Shown here in pieces: positions 16,692 to 25,986 of a DNA stretch of 64,000 nucleotides (position 1 is the stretch's first letter; the number at the start of each line of letters is the position of its first letter). This DNA is from Clostridiales bacterium. GTDB lineage: Bacteria > Bacillota > Clostridia > Christensenellales > Aristaeellaceae. The DNA lies in NCBI GenBank assembly GCA_004556155.1, contig SFIM01000001.1, positions 101,993-165,992 on the forward strand, in the 5' to 3' direction. The translations under genes and the position numbers were made by a program. Under the pieces are notes generated by a model. It worked only from the letters and a program-made list of their open reading frames with translations, did no database searches and was not told the DNA's origin.

Positions 16692-16700
16692 CGGAACAAT

Positions 16701-16746
16701 AAAAACGCAGCCCTTTCGGCGATATAGCCGAAGGGGCTGCGTTTTT
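16701..16746 (+). terminator. terminator of the sigma/anti-sigma operon
   Basis: A 20-bp near-perfect stem (one G-T wobble) from AAAAACGCAGCCC to its complement around a 6-nt loop, ending in TTTTT. Confidence 0.85.
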
Positions 16747-16823
16747 GCTTTGAAGCGTTCTTGAAGGGCAATGCTGCTGGACACATCAATTAGGCGCAAC
16801 GGTGAGCATGTCCCGTGGCACGC

Positions 16824-16904
16824 CTTCCAGCTTTTATCCAACTGACTTTTACGTCACACACAGGTTCTTTGTTTCTTTCTTGACTCAAGAAAGAAACGTT
16901 CCCC
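16824..16904. repeat. dispersed intergenic repeat, copy B
   Basis: The second copy of the element at 6277-6357. It keeps the CACACACAGGTTCTTTGTT core and a hairpin with arms GTTTCTTTCTT and its complement, about 70 bp 3' of the minus-strand acyl-CoA synthetase stop. The rest of the 16747-16977 gap holds no gene. Confidence 0.6.
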
Positions 16905-16977
16905 TCGTTTCCCCGTTCCCCTCGTTCTCATCCCCAATAAAAAACGGGCCGCACGAAGCAACCCGAATCAATGAAAC

Positions 16978-18693
16978 TTAGCTGATTTTCTTCAGCTCTT
17001 CATCCTCCAGTACACGATAGGCAACCTTGCCGACCAGCGTGGTGGGCAGATTTTCACGGAACTCGATATCATAGGGCATGGCGTACTTGGCGATGTTCTT
17101 GCGGCAGTGGGCCAGAATGCTCTGTTTGGTTTCCTCGGTGGCGGGGAAGCCGGGCTTGAGCATGACGAAGGCCTTGACCTTCTGCATCTTGTAGGAATCG
17201 GGCACGCCGATGATGCAGCAGCGCTGAACGGCCTCGTGCGCCTCCAGAATGTTTTCAAGCTGCGCAGGGTACACATTGTAGCCCGAGGTGATGATCATGC
17301 GCTTGCGGCGGCCGCGGAAATAGACGAAACCATCTGCGTCCATCACGCCCAGATCGCCCGTGTATACCCAGGTGAGACCGTCGGCATGCCTGCGCAGCGT
17401 CTGGGCGGTTTCCTCGGGATGATGCAGATACTCGCGCATCACAGTGGGGCCGGCCAGCAGGATCTCGCCCTCCTCGCCGTAGGGCAGCTCCTCGTCGGTG
17501 CCGGGGGTAACGATCTTGTAGTAGGTATCGGGGAAGGGCAGGCCGATGCTGCCTTCGCGGTGCATGGTGGGCGGGGTGAGGCAGGAGGCGGTAACGCACT
17601 CGGTGGTGCCGTAACCCTCGCGGATCTGGATGACGGCCTTGTGATCGTACAGGAACTTATCGAACTTTTTTTTCAGCTCGATCGTCAGCGAATCGCCGCC
17701 GGAGAACACGCCCTTGAGGCTGCTCAGATCGGCCTTTTCCATGTTGGGCAGGCGCAGCAGTGCCTCATACAGCGTGGGCACGCCCGCGATGAAATTGCAC
17801 TTGTACTTGGTAATCAGCTTGGAATAGCTCTTGGCGGTAAAGCGCGGCACCAGCACGCACCGGCCGCCCTGGGTGAGCATGGTGTGGATGCACACGCCCA
17901 AACCAAAGCCGTGGAAGATGGGCATGGCGGCCAGCATGCGGTCGCCGGGACGGAACATGGGGTTGGTGGCGATGACCTGCTGGGACAGGGCGTTGAAATT
18001 CAGATTCGTCAGCACAATGCCCTTGGTGGTGCCGGTGGTGCCGCCCGAATAGAGGATGACCGCGGGATCTTCAGGCTTGCGCTCCACCTTATAGCGCCAG
18101 AAGCAGGACTTGCTGAGGTTAAGGAACTTCTGCCAGCGGATGACAGGCGCGTCGTCGGGAATCTTGCGGATCTTGCGGCCTTCGGTAAGCATATAGCCTG
18201 TTTTGAGGGGCTGGGACAGCTCATCCCGGATGCTGGCGATGATGACGTTGACAATATTGGTGTTGTTGCGGATGGCTTCGATTTTATGATAGAACTGATC
18301 CAGCGTGATTACCGTCACGCTGTTGGATTCGTTCAGATAGAATTCGATTTCCTTTTCGCTGGACAGGGGATGCACCATGTTGGCGATACCGCCCACCATG
18401 TTGATGGCGTAGAACATGGCGATGGCCTGCGGGCAGTTGGGCATGGCGATGGTAACGCAATCGTTTTCGCGGATGCCGATGGTTTTAAGCGCCTTGGCGC
18501 AGCGCTCCACATGCTCCAGCAGCTGCCTGTAGGTGGTGGAGCGTCCCATGAAATCCATGGCGATGTTGTTGGGGTATTTATCGGCCACGGACTTGAGCAT
18601 ATCGTACATGGAGCCCTGGAAATAATCCAGATGCGCGGGGATATCGCCCAGGTTCTTTACCCACGGGGCCTTGGCGGTGATTTTATCGGGCAT
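16978..18693 (-). CDS. acyl-CoA synthetase (AMP-forming)
   Basis: A 571-residue member of the ANL superfamily that activates a carboxylic acid with ATP and loads it onto CoA. The P-loop-like A3 motif is VILYSGGTTGTTKG. Further on are the GYGTTECV segment, the YTGDLG motif and the C-terminal Lys-containing GKVAYRVL stretch. The closest flavour is long- or medium-chain fatty acyl-CoA ligase. It overlaps the upstream E2-like gene by 1 nt (TGATG), with a GAGGAGG site inside that gene, so the two are translationally coupled. The acid activated is unknown. Confidence 0.88.
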   Translation of the reverse strand: MPDKITAKAPWVKNLGDIPAHLDYFQGSMYDMLKSVADKYPNNIAMDFMGRSTTYRQLLEHVERCAKALKTIGIRENDCVTIAMPNCPQAIAMFYAINMVGGIANMVHPLSSEKEIEFYLNESNSVTVITLDQFYHKIEAIRNNTNIVNVIIASIRDELSQPLKTGYMLTEGRKIRKIPDDAPVIRWQKFLNLSKSCFWRYKVERKPEDPAVILYSGGTTGTTKGIVLTNLNFNALSQQVIATNPMFRPGDRMLAAMPIFHGFGLGVCIHTMLTQGGRCVLVPRFTAKSYSKLITKYKCNFIAGVPTLYEALLRLPNMEKADLSSLKGVFSGGDSLTIELKKKFDKFLYDHKAVIQIREGYGTTECVTASCLTPPTMHREGSIGLPFPDTYYKIVTPGTDEELPYGEEGEILLAGPTVMREYLHHPEETAQTLRRHADGLTWVYTGDLGVMDADGFVYFRGRRKRMIITSGYNVYPAQLENILEAHEAVQRCCIIGVPDSYKMQKVKAFVMLKPGFPATEETKQSILAHCRKNIAKYAMPYDIEFRENLPTTLVGKVAYRVLEDEELKKIS

Positions 18694-19577
18694 CAGTAGT
18701 CTACCTCCTCGCTGATGGGACGGTCCAGCAGCTCCGGGTGCTCCAGCAGGTGCTTAAGCAGCCGGATGGACTTGGAATAATAGTAGCCGTCGGCCAGACG
18801 CTCGTCGATGGTCAGACCCAGCTCGACGGTTTCACGCATGGTGCAGGAGCCGTCCTCCGCATTGAAAACGGGCGTGCTGCCCTTTTCGCCAATCAGGCAG
18901 AAAACGCCGTTGGTGCCCCAGTTGGTCAGGTGATGATAGCCGCACTTGAGCTTGATGGAGCCGACGTTTGACAGCACCACCGAGGAATAATAGGGATCGG
19001 TGGCGATGAGAAAATTGGGGCACCAGCCGTGCTTGTCCAGAAAGCGGATGATATCCACCAGGAAGCGGCTGAGAAAGCGCGGCATGCTGGTCAGAATATC
19101 CATGCTGTCGGTGGTGCGGTCTACCTTGTCGCTGCGGCAGGACATCACCTGATCGCGGATGCACTGATGGATGGAATCCATTGTGTCGCTTTCCTTGGCG
19201 CGCACAAAGGCCAGCGCCTCCGCGCCGTCGTCGGCGAACTTCTTTTTTACTACAAAGGCGGCCGAAACATTATAGCGCTGATACACGTTGCGGTTGGCGA
19301 TGAAGCGGTTCATCTTGGGCCGCAGGGTCAGCGTTTTTACCAGCGCGGCCACAATTACATGAAACATGGTGTAGGGCAGATCGGGCTGGCTTTCGTTCTT
19401 CTTGGCGATATAGGCATTGATGGGCGCAAGGTCGATGCGCTCGGAGATGTAGGCTTCGTTATCGCAGCGATTGGGATAAATCAGGGGCGTGATATAGTGC
19501 ATGGAATCCAGCTCGCGCATGAGCCGCCCGTCCTTGCGATCTCCAAACCGCCGTTTGTATTGCTCGGCCAATGTCAT
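18693..19577 (-). CDS. stand-alone 2-oxoacid dehydrogenase E2-like acyltransferase
   Basis: A 294-residue protein resembling the catalytic domain of dihydrolipoamide acyltransferases (chloramphenicol-acetyltransferase fold), without lipoyl or E1-binding domains. The fold is recognisable from the strand/helix around MFHVIVAALVKTL, LSNVGSIKLKCGYHHL and the C-terminal block. At the normally invariant DHRxxDG active site it reads DERLADG (258-264), so the catalytic His is replaced by Glu. The frame is open to a TTG at 19631, but that is next to the predicted transcription start. The ATG at 19577 and TTG at 19571 follow AAGGAGG; spacing favours either weakly. It is coupled to the acyl-CoA synthetase, which suggests it handles that enzyme's acyl-CoA product. 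Confidence 0.75.
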   Translation of the reverse strand: MTLAEQYKRRFGDRKDGRLMRELDSMHYITPLIYPNRCDNEAYISERIDLAPINAYIAKKNESQPDLPYTMFHVIVAALVKTLTLRPKMNRFIANRNVYQRYNVSAAFVVKKKFADDGAEALAFVRAKESDTMDSIHQCIRDQVMSCRSDKVDRTTDSMDILTSMPRFLSRFLVDIIRFLDKHGWCPNFLIATDPYYSSVVLSNVGSIKLKCGYHHLTNWGTNGVFCLIGEKGSTPVFNAEDGSCTMRETVELGLTIDERLADGYYYSKSIRLLKHLLEHPELLDRPISEEVDY

Positions 19578-19637
19578 TTCCTCCTTGGTGAGCGTGCAGA
19601 TATCGAGAATGCTGCGCCATATGCCGCTCAAGATAGC

Positions 19638-19666
19638 ATATTATCATTAATTGTAAATAATTTCAA
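19638..19666 (-). promoter_or_regulatory. promoter of the E2-like/acyl-CoA synthetase operon
   Basis: On the minus strand, TTGAAA (19661-19666), a 17-nt spacer and TAATAT (19638-19643). The predicted transcript starts near 19631, which argues against the upstream TTG as a start codon. Confidence 0.6.
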
Positions 19667-19818
19667 TACAATTGCCGTTGATCTTCAGTTGAGAATTGAA
19701 ATGATTGCCGCGAAAATCCAATGCGTTCGGGCTTTTTTGCGAATATGTCAAAATCGCGGCGGGCAGGGTATAAAGATGAAGCGGGTGTAAATTTTCTGAA
19801 TACAATGCGCAAAGGCGC

Positions 19819-19847
19819 TTGATTTTTTTGCTTTAACATGATATTAC
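19819..19847 (+). promoter_or_regulatory. possible promoter of the rbgA operon
   Basis: TTGATT (19819-19824), a 17-nt spacer and TATTAC (19842-19847). Each box matches four of six consensus positions. It is the best candidate in the 240-bp divergent gap. Confidence 0.35.
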
Positions 19848-19907
19848 TTTAAGAGAAACGCGAAAATGCATTTTTATTCCAGATTATGGAAATCTTCAGG
19901 AGCCTGT

Positions 19908-20792
19908 ATGCAGATTAACTGGTATCCCGGCCATATGGCCAAGGCTAAGCGGCTTTTGCAGGATCAGCTTTCCCGCGTGGATGCGGTGATTGAAATTTGC
20001 GACGCCCGCTTGCCCGAATCCAGCCGAAACCCCGTGCTCAACGCCATGCTGCGCGGCAAGGCGCGGGTATTGATGATGAACAAGGCCGACCTTGCCAATC
20101 CTGCCATGACCCGCAAGTGGCAGGCGTATTATCAAGCCCACGGCGTGCAGTGCGCGGCCATTACGGCAGGGCGCAGCGCGCGGGAGGTATTCAAGGCCAT
20201 TGAAAACCTGACCCGCGACAAGGTGGCGCGCGGCGAGGCGCGTGGCGTGCGCCGCACGGTGCGCGTGATGGTGGTGGGCGTGCCGAACGTGGGCAAAAGC
20301 ACCATCATCAATCAGCTGCACGGCGGTGCGATTGCCCAGGTGGGCAACCGTCCGGGCGTGACGCGCGCCAATCAGTGGGTGCGTGTGGGCGAATATCTGG
20401 AGGTGCTGGACACCCCCGGCCTTTTGTGGCCAAAGCTGGATGATCCCGTGGCTGCGCGGCGGCTGGCGTATATCTCCGCCATCCGGGACGAGGTGGTGGA
20501 TACCTTCGCCCTGTCCTGCGCGCTGCTGGAGGATATGACAGCCCTGGCGCCCGAGGCGCTGACGGCGCGGTACAAGATTACCGATATGTCCTTGCGTGGG
20601 CAGGCACTGCTGGAGGCGGTGTGCCGCGGGCGTGGCTTTTTGCTGCGCGGGGGAGAGCTGGATATCGAGCGCGCCACCGCCGTGGTGCTGGATGAGTTCC
20701 GCGATGGCAAGCTGGGCAGGCTGACGCTGGAAGCGCCGCCGGAGACGGCTGAAAAAGCCCCTGTGAAGGAGAACAACGACGATGCGCAGTGA
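19908..20792 (+). CDS. rbgA: ribosome biogenesis GTPase RbgA (YlqF)
   Basis: Circularly permuted GTPase required for late 50S assembly. The 294-residue protein starts MQINWYPGHMAKAKR, the family signature. The G motifs occur in permuted order: NKADL (G4) near residue 60, then GVPNVGKSTIIN (G1) and DTPGLLWPK (G3). The C-terminal helical domain binds rRNA. The ATG at 19908 follows CAGGAG; the frame is open 14 codons upstream without a good site. It leads a long plus-strand operon with the same gene order as in Bacillus relatives. Confidence 0.94.
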   Translation: MQINWYPGHMAKAKRLLQDQLSRVDAVIEICDARLPESSRNPVLNAMLRGKARVLMMNKADLANPAMTRKWQAYYQAHGVQCAAITAGRSAREVFKAIENLTRDKVARGEARGVRRTVRVMVVGVPNVGKSTIINQLHGGAIAQVGNRPGVTRANQWVRVGEYLEVLDTPGLLWPKLDDPVAARRLAYISAIRDEVVDTFALSCALLEDMTALAPEALTARYKITDMSLRGQALLEAVCRGRGFLLRGGELDIERATAVVLDEFRDGKLGRLTLEAPPETAEKAPVKENNDDAQ

Positions 20793-21396
20793 CAGCCAGG
20801 AGCGCCGCATGGCGATGATTGCCCATGATCAGCCCTATTGGGCGGCCTGCGCGCGTGTGGCCGGCATGGACGAGGCCGGGCGCGGCCCGCTGGCGGGCAA
20901 CGTGGTGACGGCGTGTGTGATCATGCCCAGCGCGCCCACGGTGGATTGGGTGGATGACTCCAAAAAGCTTTCCGCCCTGCGCCGCGATAAAGTATATGAA
21001 GAAATCCTGCGCACGGCGCTGTATGTGGGCGTAGGCCGCGCCAGCGCGCAGGAGATTGACGAAATCAATATCCTGCAGGCCACCATGAACGCCATGCGCC
21101 GCGCTGCGGCGGATGCGCAGGCCAATATTTATCTGATCGACGCGGTGAAGAATCTGGGGCTGGACGCGCCGGAAATCCCCATCGTGCACGGCGACGCAGT
21201 GTCCTATTCCATCGCTGCGGCCAGCATTGTGGCCAAGGTGACGCGGGATCGGGAGCTGCTTGCCCTAGATCAGCAGTATCCGCAGTACGGCTTTGCCAGG
21301 CATAAGGGCTACGGAACGGCGGAGCATATTGCTGCGATCCGCGAGCATGGCCCCTGTCCGGCGCATCGGATGACCTTTATCCGTAAATTCCTATGA
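20782..21396 (+). CDS. rnhB: ribonuclease HII
   Basis: Removes RNA from RNA-DNA hybrids and nicks at single embedded ribonucleotides. The 204-residue protein has VAGMDEAGRGPLAGNVV with the first two catalytic acids, DDSKKLS, the LIDAV Asp and SYSIAAASIVAKVTRDR with the fourth acid region. Length is typical. It overlaps rbgA by 11 bp and is followed by yraN in an ATGA overlap. Together with rnhA at 5.6 kb the cell has both RNase H types. Confidence 0.95.
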   Translation: MRSDSQERRMAMIAHDQPYWAACARVAGMDEAGRGPLAGNVVTACVIMPSAPTVDWVDDSKKLSALRRDKVYEEILRTALYVGVGRASAQEIDEINILQATMNAMRRAAADAQANIYLIDAVKNLGLDAPEIPIVHGDAVSYSIAAASIVAKVTRDRELLALDQQYPQYGFARHKGYGTAEHIAAIREHGPCPAHRMTFIRKFL

Positions 21397-21734
21397 ACAA
21401 CGCGTATCAGGCAGGATTGCTGTATGAGCTGCGCGCGGCGCGCTATGTGCGGCGGCGCGGGTATCGTCTGCTGAACATGCGCTATCGCGCGCGCGACGGC
21501 GAGATTGATCTGATCGCCCGCGACGGCGATACGATTGTCTTTATTGAAGTAAAGGCACGCCCGGCGGGTAAGCTGGGCGCGGGCGTGGCCGCTGTGACGG
21601 CGGACAAGCGACGCAGGCTGCGGCACGCGGCGGATGCGTATCTGTCCCGCAAGGGGCTGCGCGACGCGCCGTGTCGGTTTGATATCCTGGAGTTTTCGCG
21701 CGCCGGGATTTTTTACATGGAAAATGCCTTTTGA
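21393..21734 (+). CDS. yraN: YraN family (UPF0102) endonuclease-like protein
   Basis: A 113-residue protein with the restriction-endonuclease-like core: Glu in DGEIDLIARD and the E-x-K motif in IFIEVKARPAG-type form (FIEVKARPAG). This family usually sits between rnhB and yifB/dprA, exactly as here, and has been linked to natural transformation and DNA processing mostly by genomic context. The start overlaps rnhB by 4 bp. No signal or membrane segment is present. Confidence 0.88.
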   Translation: MNNAYQAGLLYELRAARYVRRRGYRLLNMRYRARDGEIDLIARDGDTIVFIEVKARPAGKLGAGVAAVTADKRRRLRHAADAYLSRKGLRDAPCRFDILEFSRAGIFYMENAF

Positions 21735-21762
21735 GCGGATGCTATCCGAAAAGGAGCGTGTG

Positions 21763-24700
21763 ATGAAAAAGAAACGACTGCTGTGGATCGTTGCGCTTGC
21801 CGCGATTGCGGTGATCGCCCTGGTGCTGGCGCTGACGCTGCCAGGCAAAAAGAGCGAGATTCAGGCCGGTAATTTGTTGATGAACGGCGATTTTTCCGCC
21901 GATATGGAGGACTGGTATACCGATGCGTACATCACCATGCCCGGATATACCGATTACAGTGTGACCGACGGCGTGGCGACCATTACCAACCATGCCTTGA
22001 ACGACGCGCGCTTTGTGCAGGAAGTTGCGGTGCAGCCCGACAGCCTGTACTGCCTGCGCGGCTATATTCGCGCTGACGCCAGCGATGGCCTGGGCGCCAA
22101 CCTGTCCATCTCGGGCATCTACGTGTTTTCCGAGTGCGTGTATGATACCGAGGGCGAATGGCAGGAGGTGCGCCTGTATGGCCGCACAGGGGAAGGCCAG
22201 CGGAGCGTAACGATCTTTGCCCGCCTGGGCGGCTACAGCGGTGAGGCCATCGGCACGGCTTCCTTCCGGGATATCACGCTGGAGCAGATAGCCAGTGTGC
22301 CAGACGGCTATATTGCTTCTAGCTGGACGCGCGCGACAGCCAATACTTCGACCGCAACGGACGAGGAGACTTCCGCCCCTGCCTGGCCCTATCTGCTGGC
22401 CGTGGCGCTGGGCTATGCGCTGGTTTGCCTGCTGCTTCGCCGCGCAGCGCTGGGGGAGGGGATGCTGAAGCGCCCATCCCTCTGGATGCTGCTGCCCCTG
22501 CTGGCGGCGGCCTTTACAGCCCGCGTCCTTGTGGCCGTACTGGTGCCTGGCTATGGCGTGGATATTGGCTGCTTTAGCTCCTGGGCCAATACCATGGTAG
22601 AGGTAGGCCCGGCCAATTTCTATAACGCCGCGGGATTCTGTGATTATCCCCCCGGATACCTGCTGGTGCTGGGGCTGTTTGGGCAGATCGGCAAGCTGCT
22701 GGGCACGGGCGTGACTACCTTGCTGGTCAAGATGCCCTCCATCCTGTGCGATATTGCGGCGGCGGCCGTGCTGTATACCTATGGCCGCAAGCGTGTTTCT
22801 GAGCGCGCCGCCTTCACGGTGGCTGCGCTGTATGCCTTGAATCTCCTTACCTTTATTACCGGTGCTGCCTGGGGACAATCGGACAGCGTGATGGCGCTGT
22901 GCATCCTGCTGGTGGTGGTGCTGGCGATTGAGCGCAAGTGGGCCTGGGCGCTGCCAGTTTATATGCTGGCGGTGCTGATAAAGCCCCAGGCGCTGATGTT
23001 TGGCCCGCTGGGCCTGCTGGCGCTGATTGTGGAATGGATCCGCAATCGTGACCGCGTGCTGGTGCGGCAGACCTTGATTGGTCTGGCTGGCGCGGCGGTG
23101 GTTGCGCTGGCGGTGGTGGTCCCCTTCTCCGTCTATCAAACCGAGCCGGGCTGGCTGATCAGCCTGTATACCGGCACCATGTCCTACTATGCCAGCGCCA
23201 CGGTGAACGCCTGCAACCTGTATTTCCTGTTCGGGCAAAACTGGGTGAGCGTGGAGGAAAGCGCGCCGGTGCTGATTCGCCTGCTGGGTATGGTGTGCCT
23301 GTGCGGCGGCGCGGCCTTTGCCGCCGTGCGCTTCCGCTGGGATCGCACGCATCGCGCCTATTTGGCCGTTACTGCGGCTCTGCTGTTGGCGGGGCTGATC
23401 TGCGCGTTCGGTCCCATGAGCTACGCGGCCTTTGGCTGGGCGGTCATTGCCCTGGCCGTGGTGCTGTGCGCGCTGATGTACCTGGCGGGGGGCAGTATTC
23501 GCCACCTGCCGCTGCTGGGCGCGCTGCTGCTGATGCTGCTGTGCAGCGTGGGTACCATGATGCACGAGCGCTATCTTTTCCCGGCCGCTGTGCTGCTGGC
23601 GCTGGCCTGCCTGCTGGAACGCGACCGCCGTGTGTATATCCTGTTTGTACTGCTGAGCCTGAGCGTGTTCCTGAACGTGGGCGTTGTCTTGGATCGCGGC
23701 GTGCGCATCGGCGGCGCCAGCGGGCATCTGAGCGCGCCGCTGTTTGGCATTGTCAGCGATTCCGCCTGGCTGGAATACGCGGTATCGGCGCTGAACTGCA
23801 CGCTGGCCTGCTGGGCGGGCTATGTGTGCGCGGCCGTATGCTGCCAGGGACAGAACGTGCTGTTTGCGGCCCCTGCGCCTGAAAAGGCCGAGGATGTGCC
23901 GCAGACGGGCGTGCGGCCCAGCGCTGCCATGCGCCGTGTGCTGGAGCCTAAAACGCTTCCCAGGATGATTTGGCTGGATTACGCGCTGATGCTGGGTGTG
24001 ACGGTGATTTACGCTGTTGTTGCCTTTACCAACCTGGGCGCGACCAAATCCCCGCAGACCTGCTGGCGATCCACATACGCCAACGATCAGCATGAGGACG
24101 TGGTGCTGGATCTGGGCGAATCCCGGCAGTTCAACATGCTGTACATGTCGGGCATCCACAGCGTGAACAGCGATTTCATCGTGCGCGTAAGCCAGGATGG
24201 TGAAACCTGGAGCGAGGCCAACTGGGCCGAGCTGGGCGGCGAATATGGCAACAACTGCTTCAAGTGGTATTATCTGTGCCAGTCCTACGATGGCGGCGGC
24301 AACCGCACCTACAGCACAACGCCACTGACGCTGACGGGCCGCTATGTGCGCATCGAGGCGCAGTATATCGGCACCACGATTTACGAGACCATCTTCCGCG
24401 ATCCTGCTACGCAGGAGATTTTCCCCGTGACGTTGGTAAGCGGCAACGGCGAAGCGCTGATTGACGAGCAGGATACATTCACCGGCGAGCCTGGCTGGTA
24501 TAACAGCACCTACTTTGATGAAATCTATCATGCCCGCACGGGGTATGAGCATTATCTGGCTATGCAGGGTGATTATACCTATCGCCCCTATGAAACCTCG
24601 CATCCGCCGCTGGGCAAGGTGCTGATCGCTTTCTCCATTTCGATCTTTGGCATGACGCCCTTTGGCTGGCGCTTTGCCGGGGCGCTGGCGGGCGTATTGA

Positions 24701-25950
24701 TGCTGCCGGGCATGTATCTGCTTGGCAAGCTCCTGACCAAGCGCCGCATGGGCGCGTTTGCCGCCATGTTCCTGATGGCGGTGGACTGTATGCATTTTAC
24801 CCAGACGCGCATTGCGACCATCGACAGCTTTGTGGTGCTGTTTATCATCTGGTCGTATGTGTTTATGGTGTACTATCTGCGCATGGATTACTGGCGTAAA
24901 CCGCTGATTAAAACGCTGATTCCGCTGGCGCTGTCCGGCCTGTTTATGGGCCTGGCTGTGGCCAGCAAGTGGACGGGCTGCTATGCGGGCGTGGGCCTGG
25001 CGGTGCTGTTCTTCTGGAGCGTGTGGCGCAGGTCCCGTGAGCATCTGGCGGCTTCGCATGAGCTGGAGGCGTATGAAGCCAGCCAGCAGAAGGTCAACCA
25101 CAAGCTGCGCAAACCCCATCCGGAGGAGAGCAAATTGGCCGTGCCTGCGCGCACATATCCTGCACGGCTGCTGATCACCCTGGGCTGCTGCCTGGTGTTC
25201 TTCATTGCCGTGCCGCTGGGCGTGTACTATGCATCCTATATTCCGTATTTCCTGCCCTCGGGCGGCATTACGGTGCAGAAGGTGATTCAGGCCGCGGTGG
25301 GCGATTACCTTACCACTGGTGTGTTTGGCGGCATGTTTGGCTATCACAGCACGCCGGGGCTGGGCATGAACCATCCCTTCTATTCGCCCTGGTATGAGTG
25401 GCCGGTGATCGGCAAGCCCATGTGGTATTATTCCGCGTCCTATCACGCGGAGGGCAGCACGCAGACCATCATGGCGTTGGGGAACCCTGCCGTATGGTGG
25501 GGCGGGCTGGCTGCGCTGATTATGGTGATCGTCATTTGGGCGGAGCGGCACATCGACCGCCGCGGCCTGTACTGGCAGAGCCGGGGAGATGACATGCGCC
25601 CGGCGATCCTGCTCATTTCCTTTGCCGCGCAGTATATGCCCTGGGTGCTGGTGCCGCGCGGAACGTATATCTATCACTACTTTGCCGCAGTGCCGTTTAT
25701 CATCCTGTGCGTCGCGCTGTGTTTTGATCTGCTGGCGGATACGGCCGAAAGCTATGCAGAAATGCCTGCCATCGCCGCGCGTCCGCGCCTGAGCGCAAGC
25801 CTGCGCCGCGCGCCCGCTGGGCTGATGATCGTCTATCTGGCGATTGCCCTGGCGCTGTTTATCGCGTTCTTCCCCTATGCCAGCGGCGTCACCGCCAGCA
25901 CGAAATGGCTGTCGGCGATGCAGTGGTTCAAGGGCTGGCTGTATTATTAA
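21763..25950 (+). CDS. double GT-C glycosyltransferase with carbohydrate-binding and PMT-like domains
   Basis: A 1395-residue membrane protein. After one membrane helix (5-27) comes an extracytoplasmic CBM-like beta domain (about 35-180, LLMNGDFSADMEDW). Next is a first multi-span GT-C module (about 200-740) with GVDIGCFSSWA and CDYPPGYLLVLG. A discoidin-like domain follows (about 760-880, with VVLDLG and GRYVRIEAQYIG). The last module (about 905-1395) resembles protein O-mannosyltransferases (PMT/GT39), with the acidic FDEIYHARTGYE loop and ETSHPPLGK. Such enzymes move a sugar from a polyprenyl-phosphate donor to an outside acceptor. The ATG follows AAGGAG by 6 nt. It separates yraN from yifB in an otherwise conserved operon, so it looks inserted. 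Confidence 0.8.
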   Translation: MKKKRLLWIVALAAIAVIALVLALTLPGKKSEIQAGNLLMNGDFSADMEDWYTDAYITMPGYTDYSVTDGVATITNHALNDARFVQEVAVQPDSLYCLRGYIRADASDGLGANLSISGIYVFSECVYDTEGEWQEVRLYGRTGEGQRSVTIFARLGGYSGEAIGTASFRDITLEQIASVPDGYIASSWTRATANTSTATDEETSAPAWPYLLAVALGYALVCLLLRRAALGEGMLKRPSLWMLLPLLAAAFTARVLVAVLVPGYGVDIGCFSSWANTMVEVGPANFYNAAGFCDYPPGYLLVLGLFGQIGKLLGTGVTTLLVKMPSILCDIAAAAVLYTYGRKRVSERAAFTVAALYALNLLTFITGAAWGQSDSVMALCILLVVVLAIERKWAWALPVYMLAVLIKPQALMFGPLGLLALIVEWIRNRDRVLVRQTLIGLAGAAVVALAVVVPFSVYQTEPGWLISLYTGTMSYYASATVNACNLYFLFGQNWVSVEESAPVLIRLLGMVCLCGGAAFAAVRFRWDRTHRAYLAVTAALLLAGLICAFGPMSYAAFGWAVIALAVVLCALMYLAGGSIRHLPLLGALLLMLLCSVGTMMHERYLFPAAVLLALACLLERDRRVYILFVLLSLSVFLNVGVVLDRGVRIGGASGHLSAPLFGIVSDSAWLEYAVSALNCTLACWAGYVCAAVCCQGQNVLFAAPAPEKAEDVPQTGVRPSAAMRRVLEPKTLPRMIWLDYALMLGVTVIYAVVAFTNLGATKSPQTCWRSTYANDQHEDVVLDLGESRQFNMLYMSGIHSVNSDFIVRVSQDGETWSEANWAELGGEYGNNCFKWYYLCQSYDGGGNRTYSTTPLTLTGRYVRIEAQYIGTTIYETIFRDPATQEIFPVTLVSGNGEALIDEQDTFTGEPGWYNSTYFDEIYHARTGYEHYLAMQGDYTYRPYETSHPPLGKVLIAFSISIFGMTPFGWRFAGALAGVLMLPGMYLLGKLLTKRRMGAFAAMFLMAVDCMHFTQTRIATIDSFVVLFIIWSYVFMVYYLRMDYWRKPLIKTLIPLALSGLFMGLAVASKWTGCYAGVGLAVLFFWSVWRRSREHLAASHELEAYEASQQKVNHKLRKPHPEESKLAVPARTYPARLLITLGCCLVFFIAVPLGVYYASYIPYFLPSGGITVQKVIQAAVGDYLTTGVFGGMFGYHSTPGLGMNHPFYSPWYEWPVIGKPMWYYSASYHAEGSTQTIMALGNPAVWWGGLAALIMVIVIWAERHIDRRGLYWQSRGDDMRPAILLISFAAQYMPWVLVPRGTYIYHYFAAVPFIILCVALCFDLLADTAESYAEMPAIAARPRLSASLRRAPAGLMIVYLAIALALFIAFFPYASGVTASTKWLSAMQWFKGWLYY

Positions 25951-25986
25951 CCTGTATTACACCAACGAGAAAGCGGGGGATTGCCC

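Noticed and set aside
19577..19631. TTG at 19631 as the start of the E2-like gene
   Set aside because: The predicted transcription start falls at about the same place and no ribosome binding site precedes it, whereas AAGGAGG lies just before the ATG at 19577.
21742..25677. A 1311-codon minus-strand open frame opposite the glycosyltransferase gene
   Set aside because: Composition is rich in His, Gln, Ala and Arg with no domain, typical of an antisense shadow. The plus strand encodes a recognisable multi-domain membrane protein.
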